A DNA stretch of 23,847 bases from a virus: positions 1 through 23,847 of the IMG/VR virus record IMGVR_UViG_3300009376_000084. The stretch is one strand, 5' to 3'. Made by a program: the position numbers and the translations under genes. The notes beneath the pieces are model-generated. The model searched no databases, was not told where the DNA came from, and was given only the letters and a program-made list of their open reading frames with translations. Of the stretch, positions 6,052-13,580 are shown one piece after another. Within the stretch, counting starts at the first letter, position 1. Every line of letters starts with the position of its first letter.

Positions 6052-6375
6052 ATGGGTGGGATGAAACCGCCGGGACAGGGCGAAGGAGCAATTAACACTT
6101 ATCTTAGGAAGCAATACTTAGAACCATATGAAGCAAAACGCAAAGCGACCGCTAAAGTTGGCGAAGCAAAGGTAAGAAAAGAACCGCTGAAAAATATTCC
6201 TGACAAGAAAATCATAAAACGGGGGAAAGATTATCGTTCCCGAATTACTTCCAGAATTCAGACTTCCGGTGTCACCAAACGTCCTAAAGCATCACGGGCG
6301 AATTTAGGAAGTCGCGTTGCCGCGTTACTCAAACCGAAAACAGACAAGCAGAAAACAGAGGATAAACTTGGATGA
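6052..6375 (+). CDS. Basic small protein, 107 aa, C-terminal DKLG
   Basis: An unrecognised 107-aa protein rich in Lys and Arg. It starts MGGMKPPGQGEGAINTYLRK and has a basic middle (KKIIKRGKDYRSRITSRI). The end, TDKQKTEDKLG, has the same last residues as the two polyproline proteins near the portal (NTKLG, SDKLG). A GGAG about 9 nt before the ATG is a good ribosome site. The stop overlaps the next start (ATGA). It is probably a virion or nucleic-acid-associated protein by neighbourhood, but that is inference only. Confidence 0.65.
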   Translation: MGGMKPPGQGEGAINTYLRKQYLEPYEAKRKATAKVGEAKVRKEPLKNIPDKKIIKRGKDYRSRITSRIQTSGVTKRPKASRANLGSRVAALLKPKTDKQKTEDKLG

Positions 6376-6647
6376 TCCCCTTCGGCCCTCTAATCCCGTT
6401 GTTGACCCGAGTCGGGGCTACATTAATGGCTCGCCTTCTGGCTAAAAAAGCCGCCCGTAAAAAAATACTGAACGATGCGGGTCTACAGAAGAAGGTAAAA
6501 AAACTAGCGGAGAAAGCGCTGAAAAAGGAAAAGAAAAACGAACAGATGGAAAATGAACTCCCTAAATGGGCGAAGGACATAGCCGCCAGAGAAGAGCAAG
6601 CCATAAAAGATAAATTAAAAGGCGACGCCAAGCGGAGAAGGAATTAA
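6372..6647 (+). CDS. Helical basic small protein, 91 aa
   Basis: A 91-aa protein. Residues 1-24 (MIPFGPLIPLLTRVGATLMA onward) are hydrophobic or amphipathic and could insert in a membrane or pack in a bundle. The rest is a long Lys/Glu helix, probably coiled coil (about 25-65), with a terminal KRRRN. An amphipathic helix followed by a charged coiled coil is a layout seen in small proteins carried in or acting on the virion, but no family is recognised. The ATGA overlap with the gene before and TAATG overlap with the 1072-aa gene after suggest coupled translation. Confidence 0.65.
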   Translation: MIPFGPLIPLLTRVGATLMARLLAKKAARKKILNDAGLQKKVKKLAEKALKKEKKNEQMENELPKWAKDIAAREEQAIKDKLKGDAKRRRN

Positions 6648-9600
6648 TGGGAGGACAGAACCCACAAGATATGTTCAAGCGCGGGATGCCGATGTTAGGC
6701 CAAGTTCCGTCGCGCGTCGAGGAAGGCCCCCTTGGGCAGCTTCATAAGGACACCACTGAACTCATTCAATCCACGCAGAAAGACCAATCCCAGCAGCAAA
6801 TAGATTCCATTATCACTCCCGACGAACAATCATTTATAGACGCCCAGAAAGTCGATGAACAAGTTGCTAAACAGAAGGAGTATCAGGATGCGGGGTTTGC
6901 TTATCCTCTAGACGAATCGATTACAGACAAAGAGTATCTTGTGGGGAAACTATACGAAGCAGGAGAGGAATGGTCGGTTGATGAACCCCTCCATGATTTG
7001 CAAGCAGGGTACAGATTTGTGATGATGGAGAAATACAAAAAGCATCTTGAGAATATCCAGCAACCCGACAATATAGACATACCCGGCTGGAAGAAGATGA
7101 CTCTTGCGGCCTTACAAGATGATCTTGACTACTCCATATCTCACCATAGCGGTCTTAATCCGGTACCACCCGTCACCTCGCCTCCTCCCCCGTCGATTGC
7201 GAAAGGCGATACAACAGATAAGGTATTTTTAGTACAACAATTGAGAAAGCTCAACCCAGAACAATTCGGAACTTGGGCCGACGACGAAATGGAAGAGATC
7301 TCTCTTGCTAGTTTACAAAAACAGTTTAGAAATAAAATGACTGCAAAACTAGACGATTACTGGTCAGGAACAAAATACCCCGGCGATAAAAATTATTTTG
7401 ACGATCTGCCTCTAGATGAATTAATGGCGGAATATGACACGATGGTTTTTGATCAATCAGAACTCGGAGGCGGGGAACTGAAAACGGCTTCAAAGCATAG
7501 TTATGAGACTTCTTTACATAAACTGAAAGACAAATTCACCAACCCCATCGACAAACCAGAAGAAATACACCCCGTAAGAAAATTCGTACAATCACAACGA
7601 GATCGAGGGGCGAAGATATTTGAGATCGGTCGAGGGTTGGGTATATTAGAAAAACTTAAGAAACTCCGCATGGTGATAAAAAACCGCAAAGCGGCCCAGA
7701 AGACCCAGATCGTGGAACAAGAACTGGCTATCGCGGAAGCAGCCAGACAACAACGGATATTAGATCAAGACTATGACCCCGAGGATCGTCAAGTTTCGAT
7801 TGGGGGGAGTTTCCCTGTTTACGAAACAGAAGAGAAGACGTTGGCGGAACTTGAAGAAGACGCGAGGGAACGCGGACCAGACGCCGCTTGGGATGATGAC
7901 ATTTACCCCTCTGGGCCAAAAGGTCTTCGCGGACCTATGCCGGTCCCCCATACAGAGGAAGAAAATAGGTTAACCAGACATATCCTTAATAGCCCGCTGA
8001 TGAGAAAAATACTGGGACCCGACGGTCTGACTAAAGATCACCCAGTGAGAAAAGTTCTTCGGGACATACATACACACGGAAAAAGATTTAATAGAATGAC
8101 CGGAAAAAGAAGACGAACTACGGAGCAACGGGCGATAAATGAACTTTCCGAAACGCAGAAAGTATATTTAATCGAAGCACTGAGGCAACGAGAAGCATCG
8201 GGTATACCGGAATCGAGTGTTGATATTAAAGACAAGCGCATTTCAAACTTTATAGATGACCTAGCAGCTATACGGGGTATGGCAACTGCTGACCAACGGG
8301 AACAGGAACGCGTAAAGGGGGCAAAAGAAAGAGGGGAAGACATAAAATATCGCGTACCGAAACTGACCGAAAAAGGTGAACCTGTGGGGAAGTGGAGAAG
8401 CCCGAAAGCTTTTTCACGGTACCCGAAAGTCGTCTGGAAACACGGTAAATTTCAACCTTTAGATCATTCTGGAACAGGCGCCGTTTATCACGGACCCGTA
8501 GAAAAAGAGACAATAGATCTGGAGAAGTATCCTACGGGGAAGAAGATGATAGGTGTGAAATACGCGAATGCTGCTGCCCAAGCGTTTAGGTGGTCTTCGG
8601 AGGCTTTAAATCTTCCAGAGGAGTTTCAAGAGAGGCACGGTATATCTTGGGACGAGTTCACAAGTCAATACAAGGACATGAAAAAAGGATTGGGTGATCT
8701 CGAATTTAACAAGATAAACGAAAAAAACGCGGTCAAAAGATTAAAATCCAGTATGGACAAGTTGGTAGAAGTAGGGAACAAACTTTGGTCGGACCCAAAA
8801 AACCAAGAAAAATACGGTGCAGCATGGGGGGATCAATGGAAAAAAATGCCTACCATATCCAAGATTATGAAGAAAGACCCTAAACAGCGGGCTTATTATT
8901 ATAAGCAGTTGCACTTTCTTTCGGGAGGATCAGAGGAGATAGCTAATCACCAGTTAAAACTGATGGGTTTTGATAATCAAACAGGCGAGTATATAGCTAA
9001 AATGTCCCCCGATAGAGCCGCGATGGTCGCCGAGTATGAAGATGCTGTTAATGCACTTAGGGGGGATGTCGTGGCCCAGATGGCTATTTTTCAAAACCCG
9101 GTTGAGGGGAGAGATCCTTACATACCAGAAACGGTCATTAAAAGGAAACTGCCGGATACAATATCCGTACAAGATTATGAGGATTTCCAAAAAATGATAA
9201 ATGAATTTGATTATAAGTCTCTCGGGGATATGGTAGACCCGCAGTTAGCTAGACGGATTCTTTTGACTAATCTGGAATTAGCTTACATGGATCTCCCCGG
9301 TTTTTCTACCCCGACTGGTCTACGGAGTCTTTTTATTTTAAAAGAAGAAGAGAAGCTTGACAGAACCTTGACACCCGACGAAGTATCCGAATTAAAAAAA
9401 CGTAAGGTGCTAACAAGAAATAAAAAAATAAAAATAAGCGAATTAAATGATCTTAAGAGTTCTACTTTCGTAGAGGGTCCGTTAAGACACATGGCATCAT
9501 TACCCTCATGGGGTGAATTTGAAAGGAGAACGGATAAAACTGACGAGGACGATAATGTAATCGGAAAGTATCACGCGTACCAAGAAACTTTATTGGCGTT

Positions 9601-9865
9601 AGGGTTTACGGGTTCAAGAGTAAGTGACGAAGCGGGAACTTCAACGGCTATGCTCGATATGAAGGCTATAAAAGTCCCGTGGGGGAATTTTCCGGGTAAG
9701 ATAACTGCCAGTACGCTTCAAGCATTATTAGCGGGCGGCCTGATCACGACCGCCCAGATAAAACGATTGCAGAAAGAGAACAGGCCAGAACGAAGAACGC
9801 GGGAAAGAAAAAAACAATACAGAAATAGGAGCAAATATGGAAGAAGAACAAGAAACATCAGATGA
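6647..9865 (+). CDS. Large unknown protein, 1072 aa
   Basis: The largest gene in the window, intact, with no recognised enzyme motif. It has a Pro-rich linker near residue 170-185 (PPPPSIAK) and a Lys/Arg-rich C-terminus (RRTRERKKQYRNRSKYGRRT). It shows an internal weak repeat starting TDKEYLV (92), TDKVFLV (190) and TQKVYLI (503), each followed by a helix. The motif HPVRK occurs at 308 and 465. Charge is high throughout and there is no signal or membrane segment. It lies between terL and portal, where podovirus-like phages rarely carry so large a gene. A head-internal or ejected protein is plausible from size, charge and site (inference). A tail-fibre role is less likely. Confidence 0.9.
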   Translation: MGGQNPQDMFKRGMPMLGQVPSRVEEGPLGQLHKDTTELIQSTQKDQSQQQIDSIITPDEQSFIDAQKVDEQVAKQKEYQDAGFAYPLDESITDKEYLVGKLYEAGEEWSVDEPLHDLQAGYRFVMMEKYKKHLENIQQPDNIDIPGWKKMTLAALQDDLDYSISHHSGLNPVPPVTSPPPPSIAKGDTTDKVFLVQQLRKLNPEQFGTWADDEMEEISLASLQKQFRNKMTAKLDDYWSGTKYPGDKNYFDDLPLDELMAEYDTMVFDQSELGGGELKTASKHSYETSLHKLKDKFTNPIDKPEEIHPVRKFVQSQRDRGAKIFEIGRGLGILEKLKKLRMVIKNRKAAQKTQIVEQELAIAEAARQQRILDQDYDPEDRQVSIGGSFPVYETEEKTLAELEEDARERGPDAAWDDDIYPSGPKGLRGPMPVPHTEEENRLTRHILNSPLMRKILGPDGLTKDHPVRKVLRDIHTHGKRFNRMTGKRRRTTEQRAINELSETQKVYLIEALRQREASGIPESSVDIKDKRISNFIDDLAAIRGMATADQREQERVKGAKERGEDIKYRVPKLTEKGEPVGKWRSPKAFSRYPKVVWKHGKFQPLDHSGTGAVYHGPVEKETIDLEKYPTGKKMIGVKYANAAAQAFRWSSEALNLPEEFQERHGISWDEFTSQYKDMKKGLGDLEFNKINEKNAVKRLKSSMDKLVEVGNKLWSDPKNQEKYGAAWGDQWKKMPTISKIMKKDPKQRAYYYKQLHFLSGGSEEIANHQLKLMGFDNQTGEYIAKMSPDRAAMVAEYEDAVNALRGDVVAQMAIFQNPVEGRDPYIPETVIKRKLPDTISVQDYEDFQKMINEFDYKSLGDMVDPQLARRILLTNLELAYMDLPGFSTPTGLRSLFILKEEEKLDRTLTPDEVSELKKRKVLTRNKKIKISELNDLKSSTFVEGPLRHMASLPSWGEFERRTDKTDEDDNVIGKYHAYQETLLALGFTGSRVSDEAGTSTAMLDMKAIKVPWGNFPGKITASTLQALLAGGLITTAQIKRLQKENRPERRTRERKKQYRNRSKYGRRTRNIR

Positions 9866-9914
9866 AGACGGCGGGATCGTAAAACGACCGACCGCTGGAT
9901 CGGGAGATGAATGA
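9837..9914 (+). CDS. Possible 25-aa acidic peptide
   Basis: An AGGAG Shine-Dalgarno (9827-9831) lies 5 nt before an ATG that opens 25 codons (MEEEQETSDEDGGIVKRPTA and five more), in a different frame inside the end of the 1072-aa gene. Its TGA overlaps the ATG of the next gene (ATGA). The strong ribosome site and perfect junction suggest a translated leader coupling the two genes, or a real acidic micropeptide beside very basic neighbours. It could still be chance. Confidence 0.45.
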   Translation: MEEEQETSDEDGGIVKRPTAGSGDE

Positions 9915-10276
9915 AAACAATAGTCAGCTTCCGAGGTTACGGAAACCACCCGTTGAAGTGGATGTTGAAAGACGGGTTCAAACATACGGTTATTGCAATA
10001 CAGACAGGGGATTACTGGGTTGAAATAGATTACGCAGTAGGCGTTCCGATCACTCATGTTATTGCCCATAAGGATTATGATCTGTTAAACTATTATGTGA
10101 GAGAGGGATATACCGTTGTAAAAAGGGACCAAGAAATAAACAAACAGTTTAAATTTAATCTGTTTCGTGGTAATATTTTTGTGGCAAACTGTGTCGGCTT
10201 GACGAAAGCGTTATTAGGTTTAAATAGTTGGGCGATTACCCCATATCAACTTTATAAGAGGTTACAGAAACCATGA
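9911..10276 (+). CDS. Probable permuted papain-fold (NlpC/P60-like) hydrolase
   Basis: A 121-aa protein. The C-terminal block NCVGLTKALLGLNSWAITPY then QLYKRL is familiar from phage proteins encoded near the portal and resembles the nucleophile helix of papain-like hydrolases (C94). H25 in FKHTVIAI followed by a strand with E39/D40 would give the permuted His-before-Cys order of LRAT/YiiX-type enzymes. If active, it could cleave a peptide, amide or ester bond during assembly or entry. The catalytic assignment is inferred from residue pattern only. It has an ATGA overlap with the acidic micropeptide and 4-bp overlap with the next gene. Confidence 0.6.
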   Translation: MKTIVSFRGYGNHPLKWMLKDGFKHTVIAIQTGDYWVEIDYAVGVPITHVIAHKDYDLLNYYVREGYTVVKRDQEINKQFKFNLFRGNIFVANCVGLTKALLGLNSWAITPYQLYKRLQKP

Positions 10277-10515
10277 GTATTTTTCCCGGATTTGGCAGCC
10301 CAAGCGCTCCGGCTCCTCCGCCGCCTCCGCCTCCGCCTCCGCCTCCGATAGAAAGAACTGATCCATCTATCGCAGAAGCGAAGAAGAAATTGGAAGCCAG
10401 TGAAGCAGCACGGAGAGGACGAAGAGGTTCCATGCTGACTCAAGCAGGACAAACTGTTACAGGCGGGAGTATATTAAGACCTTCCGCTGATGATGATAAC
10501 ACTAAACTAGGATAA
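10273..10515 (+). CDS. Polyproline small protein A, 80 aa
   Basis: It starts MSIFPGFGSP, then has eleven consecutive Pro (15-25), a charged helix, the motif GRRGSMLTQAG and the C-terminus DDDNTKLG. The layout of Pro tract, R-R-x-R-R-G-S-x-L-T and a Gly end is typical of short proteins encoded just before the portal in podovirus-like phages (recognised by pattern, function unknown). The Pro run is coded by CCTCCG hexamer repeats and would need elongation factor P for efficient translation (established for polyproline). It is followed by a paralogue. Confidence 0.75.
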   Translation: MSIFPGFGSPSAPAPPPPPPPPPPPIERTDPSIAEAKKKLEASEAARRGRRGSMLTQAGQTVTGGSILRPSADDDNTKLG

Positions 10516-10520
10516 CTATT

Positions 10521-10760
10521 ATGTCTATATTCCCCGGTGGGGGTTCCCCGCCAAGACCCGCACCGCCTCCACCTCCGCCTCCTCCACCGCCTCCACCTCC
10601 GCCTCCTCCCGAGCCGGAAGGAAAACGCGTGGATAAACAGAAAGCGAAATACGATATTGCCCGTCGGGCTGGACGCCGTGGGTCTACGTTAACAAGAACG
10701 GATACTGGCTTGGGTGATGTTTCCAGAACGGAAGCTGGCGGAAGTGATAAATTAGGGTAA
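10521..10760 (+). CDS. Polyproline small protein B, 79 aa
   Basis: A tandem paralogue of the gene just upstream. It shares MSIFPG at the start, the Pro tract (here sixteen residues, 15-30), the RRGSxLT motif (RRGSTLTR) and a C-terminus SDKLG, but the middle differs. An AGGAT lies before the ATG. Codons for the shared start mostly differ between the two, so the duplication is old or under protein-level selection. It lies 4 bp before the portal gene. A role at the portal vertex or in assembly is guessed from position only. Confidence 0.75.
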   Translation: MSIFPGGGSPPRPAPPPPPPPPPPPPPPPPEPEGKRVDKQKAKYDIARRAGRRGSTLTRTDTGLGDVSRTEAGGSDKLG

Positions 10761-10764
10761 TAAA

Positions 10765-12453
10765 ATGCCAGAAGAGAGAAACGACGAGAAGCGTGTTCTC
10801 GAACATATAAAAAGGCAGAAAGCTGCCCAGAACAGGCGATCCCAGTTTGAACATCATTGGGACGACCTGACGCGGGTATTACTGCCGCGCCGTCAGGGGT
10901 TTATGACAACGACCCAAGACGGGGAGCAAAGAGTCGAGGATATTTACGATGGAACTCCGATGCAGGGAGCCAGAAGTCTGGCGAACACGGTAGGTGCCAT
11001 GATCCGACCAGAAGGTCAGGACCTGACTATAATCCGTACGGAGAATGAGGATCTGGCGAAAATCGGGGAAGTACAGGATTGGCTCGGTCGCGCAACGGAA
11101 AACCTCAATGAGGCGATTCGTGACCCGAGGGCCAGATTTCGACAGGCAACCGGGGAGGTTGACCTCGACCTTGTGGTATTGGGTACGGGAATACTGTATC
11201 TGGGAATGGGCATGGATCAGGATCATCTCCTGTTTCAATCGGTTCATCTGAAGGACGGATTTCCCCTATTTTGCGACGAGGGAAAACCAGTCGGGATGTA
11301 CCGAACCAAGAAGATGTATCTCTGGCAAGCAGAACTGATGTTCGGGTTGGAGAACCTGTCACGGGAATCCAAGGAGAAAATTTTAAACAAAAAACAAGAT
11401 GATAAAATAGATTTGCTGTATTCCGTACAGAAGCGAAAAGGAGAAAAGAAAACCGAACCTATTTTTTCCAAGGATCTACCTTACGAAGAACTCTGGATGG
11501 AAGTTCAATCTAAACACATTATACGGGAAAAGGGATTTCACGAATTTCCTTTTATTATCCCACGATGGGACACATCTTCTGGGGAAGAATACGGAAGATC
11601 TCCGGGAATGATTGCCCTTCCGGATTCCAATACATTACAGTCTATGGGAGAAACAATCTTGGTTGCCGGCCAGCGTGTTGCTGATCCTCCCCTGATGGCT
11701 CCCAATGACGGAGCGTTTTCTGAGGTCAACACTTTCCCCGGAGGGATGAGTTACTATGACGTCGAAACCGCTTCCCAAGTTGGGGGCAATCCGTTCTTTC
11801 CTTTAATCTCGGGTGCTAACTTACCTGTTACCCGTGATATGCAGACGGATATACGGAATCAGGTAGCGGCGGCATTTTTCAAGAATATATTGAATCTTCC
11901 GCAGAGTGGACCACAGATGACAGCTACGGAAGTTATTCAACGGAAAGACGAATTTATAAGGGAAGTCGGCCCCGTATTCGGAAGATTTGAAACCGATTAC
12001 AACCACCCGATTGCGGAACGGTCTTTCAAGATCATGTTGCGGAATGATGCGTTTGATGAAATCCCGGAATCACTACAGGGACAGAATGTCAAGTTTGAAT
12101 TTGATCTCCCTGTTAATAAAATTAAGAAACAGGTTGAAGCTGCTTCCGCAACCCAGTGGGCGATGGAAGTAATGCAGATGGCACAAGTAGCCCCCGAGGC
12201 AAGACATATGGTCAATGTAGATGCCCTTGCCAGATTCAAGGCCGATGCGATGGCACTTCCGCATGATATAGTTAATACACGGGAAGAAGTACAAGCCAAG
12301 TTACAAGCAGAACAACAGCAGATGGCACAACAGCAACAAATGATGATGATGCAGCAAGGGGCTGAGATTGCAGACAAGGGCGCGGGTGCGTTGAAGAAAG
12401 CAGGAGAACATATAAGGGGTATGGAACAACAGGCCGAAGGAGCGCCCGCATGA
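10765..12453 (+). CDS. Portal (head-to-tail connecting protein)
   Basis: A 562-aa portal subunit. Twelve copies would form the ring through which DNA enters and leaves. It matches the head-to-tail connecting family of podoviruses: an N-terminal helical start with FEHHWDDLTRVLLPRRQGF (28-46), then DGTPMQGARSLANTVGAMI, the EYGRSPG block near 275, and the wing/crown region with GPQMTATEVIQRKDEF near 380. The C-terminal tail is Gln/Met-rich coiled coil (about 512-535) and is likely the barrel extension inside the head. Length is normal. The stop overlaps the next ATG (ATGA). It works with terL and the tail adaptor at 17330. Confidence 0.93.
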   Translation: MPEERNDEKRVLEHIKRQKAAQNRRSQFEHHWDDLTRVLLPRRQGFMTTTQDGEQRVEDIYDGTPMQGARSLANTVGAMIRPEGQDLTIIRTENEDLAKIGEVQDWLGRATENLNEAIRDPRARFRQATGEVDLDLVVLGTGILYLGMGMDQDHLLFQSVHLKDGFPLFCDEGKPVGMYRTKKMYLWQAELMFGLENLSRESKEKILNKKQDDKIDLLYSVQKRKGEKKTEPIFSKDLPYEELWMEVQSKHIIREKGFHEFPFIIPRWDTSSGEEYGRSPGMIALPDSNTLQSMGETILVAGQRVADPPLMAPNDGAFSEVNTFPGGMSYYDVETASQVGGNPFFPLISGANLPVTRDMQTDIRNQVAAAFFKNILNLPQSGPQMTATEVIQRKDEFIREVGPVFGRFETDYNHPIAERSFKIMLRNDAFDEIPESLQGQNVKFEFDLPVNKIKKQVEAASATQWAMEVMQMAQVAPEARHMVNVDALARFKADAMALPHDIVNTREEVQAKLQAEQQQMAQQQQMMMMQQGAEIADKGAGALKKAGEHIRGMEQQAEGAPA

Positions 12454-12599
12454 AGTGGCAGGGATTAAAGTCCCCGGTGATTACGCCGGAAGAAGAAGAG
12501 AATACAAGGCGGCTACAGGAGTTTTTTAAATGGGTCACCCGACTTACGGGAGATCCTAAATGGTGGATAGAAGTAGACGCTTTTATAAAGGAAAAATAA
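12450..12599 (+). CDS. Small Trp-rich protein, 49 aa
   Basis: The ATG at 12450 overlaps the portal TGA by four bases (ATGA). The 49 codons start MKWQGLKSPVITPEEEENTR and contain a helix ending in KWVTRLTGDPKWWIEVDAF. The four Trp in 49 residues are notable. The junction and a stop two bases before the next gene support translation by coupling to the portal. No family is recognised. Small proteins here in related phages are often unassigned. Confidence 0.55.
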   Translation: MKWQGLKSPVITPEEEENTRRLQEFFKWVTRLTGDPKWWIEVDAFIKEK

Positions 12600-12600
12600 A

Positions 12601-12936
12601 ATGCCGCAGAAACGAAAAAGGCCCCCTAGTATAAGCACGTTATCTAAAGTTAAAGATTTAGAAGGTAAAGTGTGGAATAGAACATATAGAGAAGAGATAG
12701 CAAAAGGAAAGAGTGACGGCACAGCTAAAAGCATAGCCAATAAAAAAGCTAAACAAGCTAGATTAAACGCACAGGTAGCTGAAGATATAGCTATAGGCGC
12801 CCGCAATGAAGAGGGTGTTTTCGTAACATCTTTCCCACTCGGGTTGAACCAGTTTAAAAATAAAACTGAAATGGAAAAAGCTAGAAAGATTAAAAAACTA
12901 GAAATAAGAAAAAGAAAACGAGACAAAGATAAATAA
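12601..12936 (+). CDS. Lys-rich small protein, 111 aa
   Basis: An unrecognised 111-aa protein that begins MPQKRKRPPS and ends KLEIRKRKRDKDK, with basic tails at both ends around a helical middle. The central part (GARNEEGVFVTSFPLGLNQF) is less charged and may fold. It is AT-rich, with AAA and AGA codons prominent compared with the portal gene, hinting at a separate history. The stop abuts the next ATG. Part of the basic series in this module. Confidence 0.6.
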   Translation: MPQKRKRPPSISTLSKVKDLEGKVWNRTYREEIAKGKSDGTAKSIANKKAKQARLNAQVAEDIAIGARNEEGVFVTSFPLGLNQFKNKTEMEKARKIKKLEIRKRKRDKDK

Positions 12937-12975
12937 ATGGCAAGTTCAATAGATAACGCTTTCATAACCCAGTAC
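12937..12975 (+). other. Copy of capsid N-terminal peptide
   Basis: Thirteen codons encode MASSIDNAFITQY, against MSTTINNAFITQY at 14885-14923. In the shared NAFITQY all seven codons differ, each at the third base only. The similarity is therefore at protein level and is not a recent DNA duplication. Confidence 0.6.
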
Positions 12976-13251
12976 GGAAGGAGAAAACCCAAAATGGCAC
13001 AGAAACGAACCAGAGTTAAAAAAGTGGGGGTTATAGTTGTCCCTAAAGAAAAGAAAAAAGAAAATAAAACTGAGTTAAAAAAGCGAAAAGACAAAGCAAG
13101 AGAGCTAAATTTATCACTTAAAGCGACAGAAGAATATATGATGACAGGTAAATTACCGAAAAAGAAAAAAGAAAAGAAAAAAAGCCCGGTTCAAACTTTA
13201 TTATATAAAGGACGTCCGATAGGAAGCCGAAAACGGAGCGTATCTGTTTAA
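12937..13251 (+). CDS. Basic protein with capsid-like N-terminus, 104 aa
   Basis: From ATG 12937 the protein starts MASSIDNAFITQYGRRKPK, where 9 of the first 13 residues equal the capsid start MSTTINNAFITQY. The rest is Lys-rich (KKEKKKENKTELKKRKDK, KLPKKKKEKKKS) with no folded domain evident. An in-frame ATG at 12994 has a better ribosome site (GGAAGGAG, 12976-12983), giving an 85-aa version without the capsid-like part. Start 12937 abuts the previous stop and has no clear Shine-Dalgarno, so translation would rely on coupling. Both forms may be made. Its stop overlaps the next start (TAATG). Function is unknown. Confidence 0.6.
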   Translation: MASSIDNAFITQYGRRKPKMAQKRTRVKKVGVIVVPKEKKKENKTELKKRKDKARELNLSLKATEEYMMTGKLPKKKKEKKKSPVQTLLYKGRPIGSRKRSVSV

Positions 13252-13577
13252 TGCCGAGAAAAAAGGTAAACAAGGCGACTGATCCCGAGGAACTGTTCGA
13301 TCAGTTTAAAAAGATAACCCAGTACCAGAGCGATTTGGAGAGGTACAAGGATTTCCGTGAATTATTTCTCGGTTCTGATTTAGGGAAACGGGTGTTCAAT
13401 GAAATACTGGGTATGGGATATATGGCAAATGACACGACGAAATTTAACAAGTACGGGGTTGACCCGAATGCAACATTAATATCAACTGGGGAACGGAAAC
13501 TGGCTTTGATGATTCATAAGCTGGTTATGGTTGAACCACCCGCTCCTCCACCACCAACACAAAAATCGAGGCGATAA
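13251..13577 (+). CDS. Bbp19-like phage protein, 108 aa
   Basis: The core YKDFRELFLGSDLGKRVFNE, then FNKYGVDPNATLISTGERKL and ALMIHKLV (about residues 37-93), fits the small Bbp19-like family first named in Bordetella phage BPP-1, which has R-x-F-x-x-x-F-x-x-x-x-G-x-x-V and a C-terminal G-x-R-x-x-x-x-x-I block (memory-based). Function is unknown; the genes usually sit between portal and scaffold/capsid, as here. It has basic ends (MPRKKVNK; QKSRR) and a short Pro-rich stretch PPAPPPP near the end, recalling the polyproline pair upstream. Confidence 0.65.
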   Translation: MPRKKVNKATDPEELFDQFKKITQYQSDLERYKDFRELFLGSDLGKRVFNEILGMGYMANDTTKFNKYGVDPNATLISTGERKLALMIHKLVMVEPPAPPPPTQKSRR

Positions 13578-13580
13578 TTT

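Noticed and set aside
10236-10433. Poly-Gly ORF on the minus strand
   Set aside because: It is the reverse reading of the CCTCCG polyproline tract and has no ribosome site.
12513-13094. 193-aa hydrophobic ORF on the minus strand, like a membrane protein
   Set aside because: It is the antisense of Lys-rich genes: AAA and AAG read backwards give Phe and Leu. The plus-strand genes have matching junctions.
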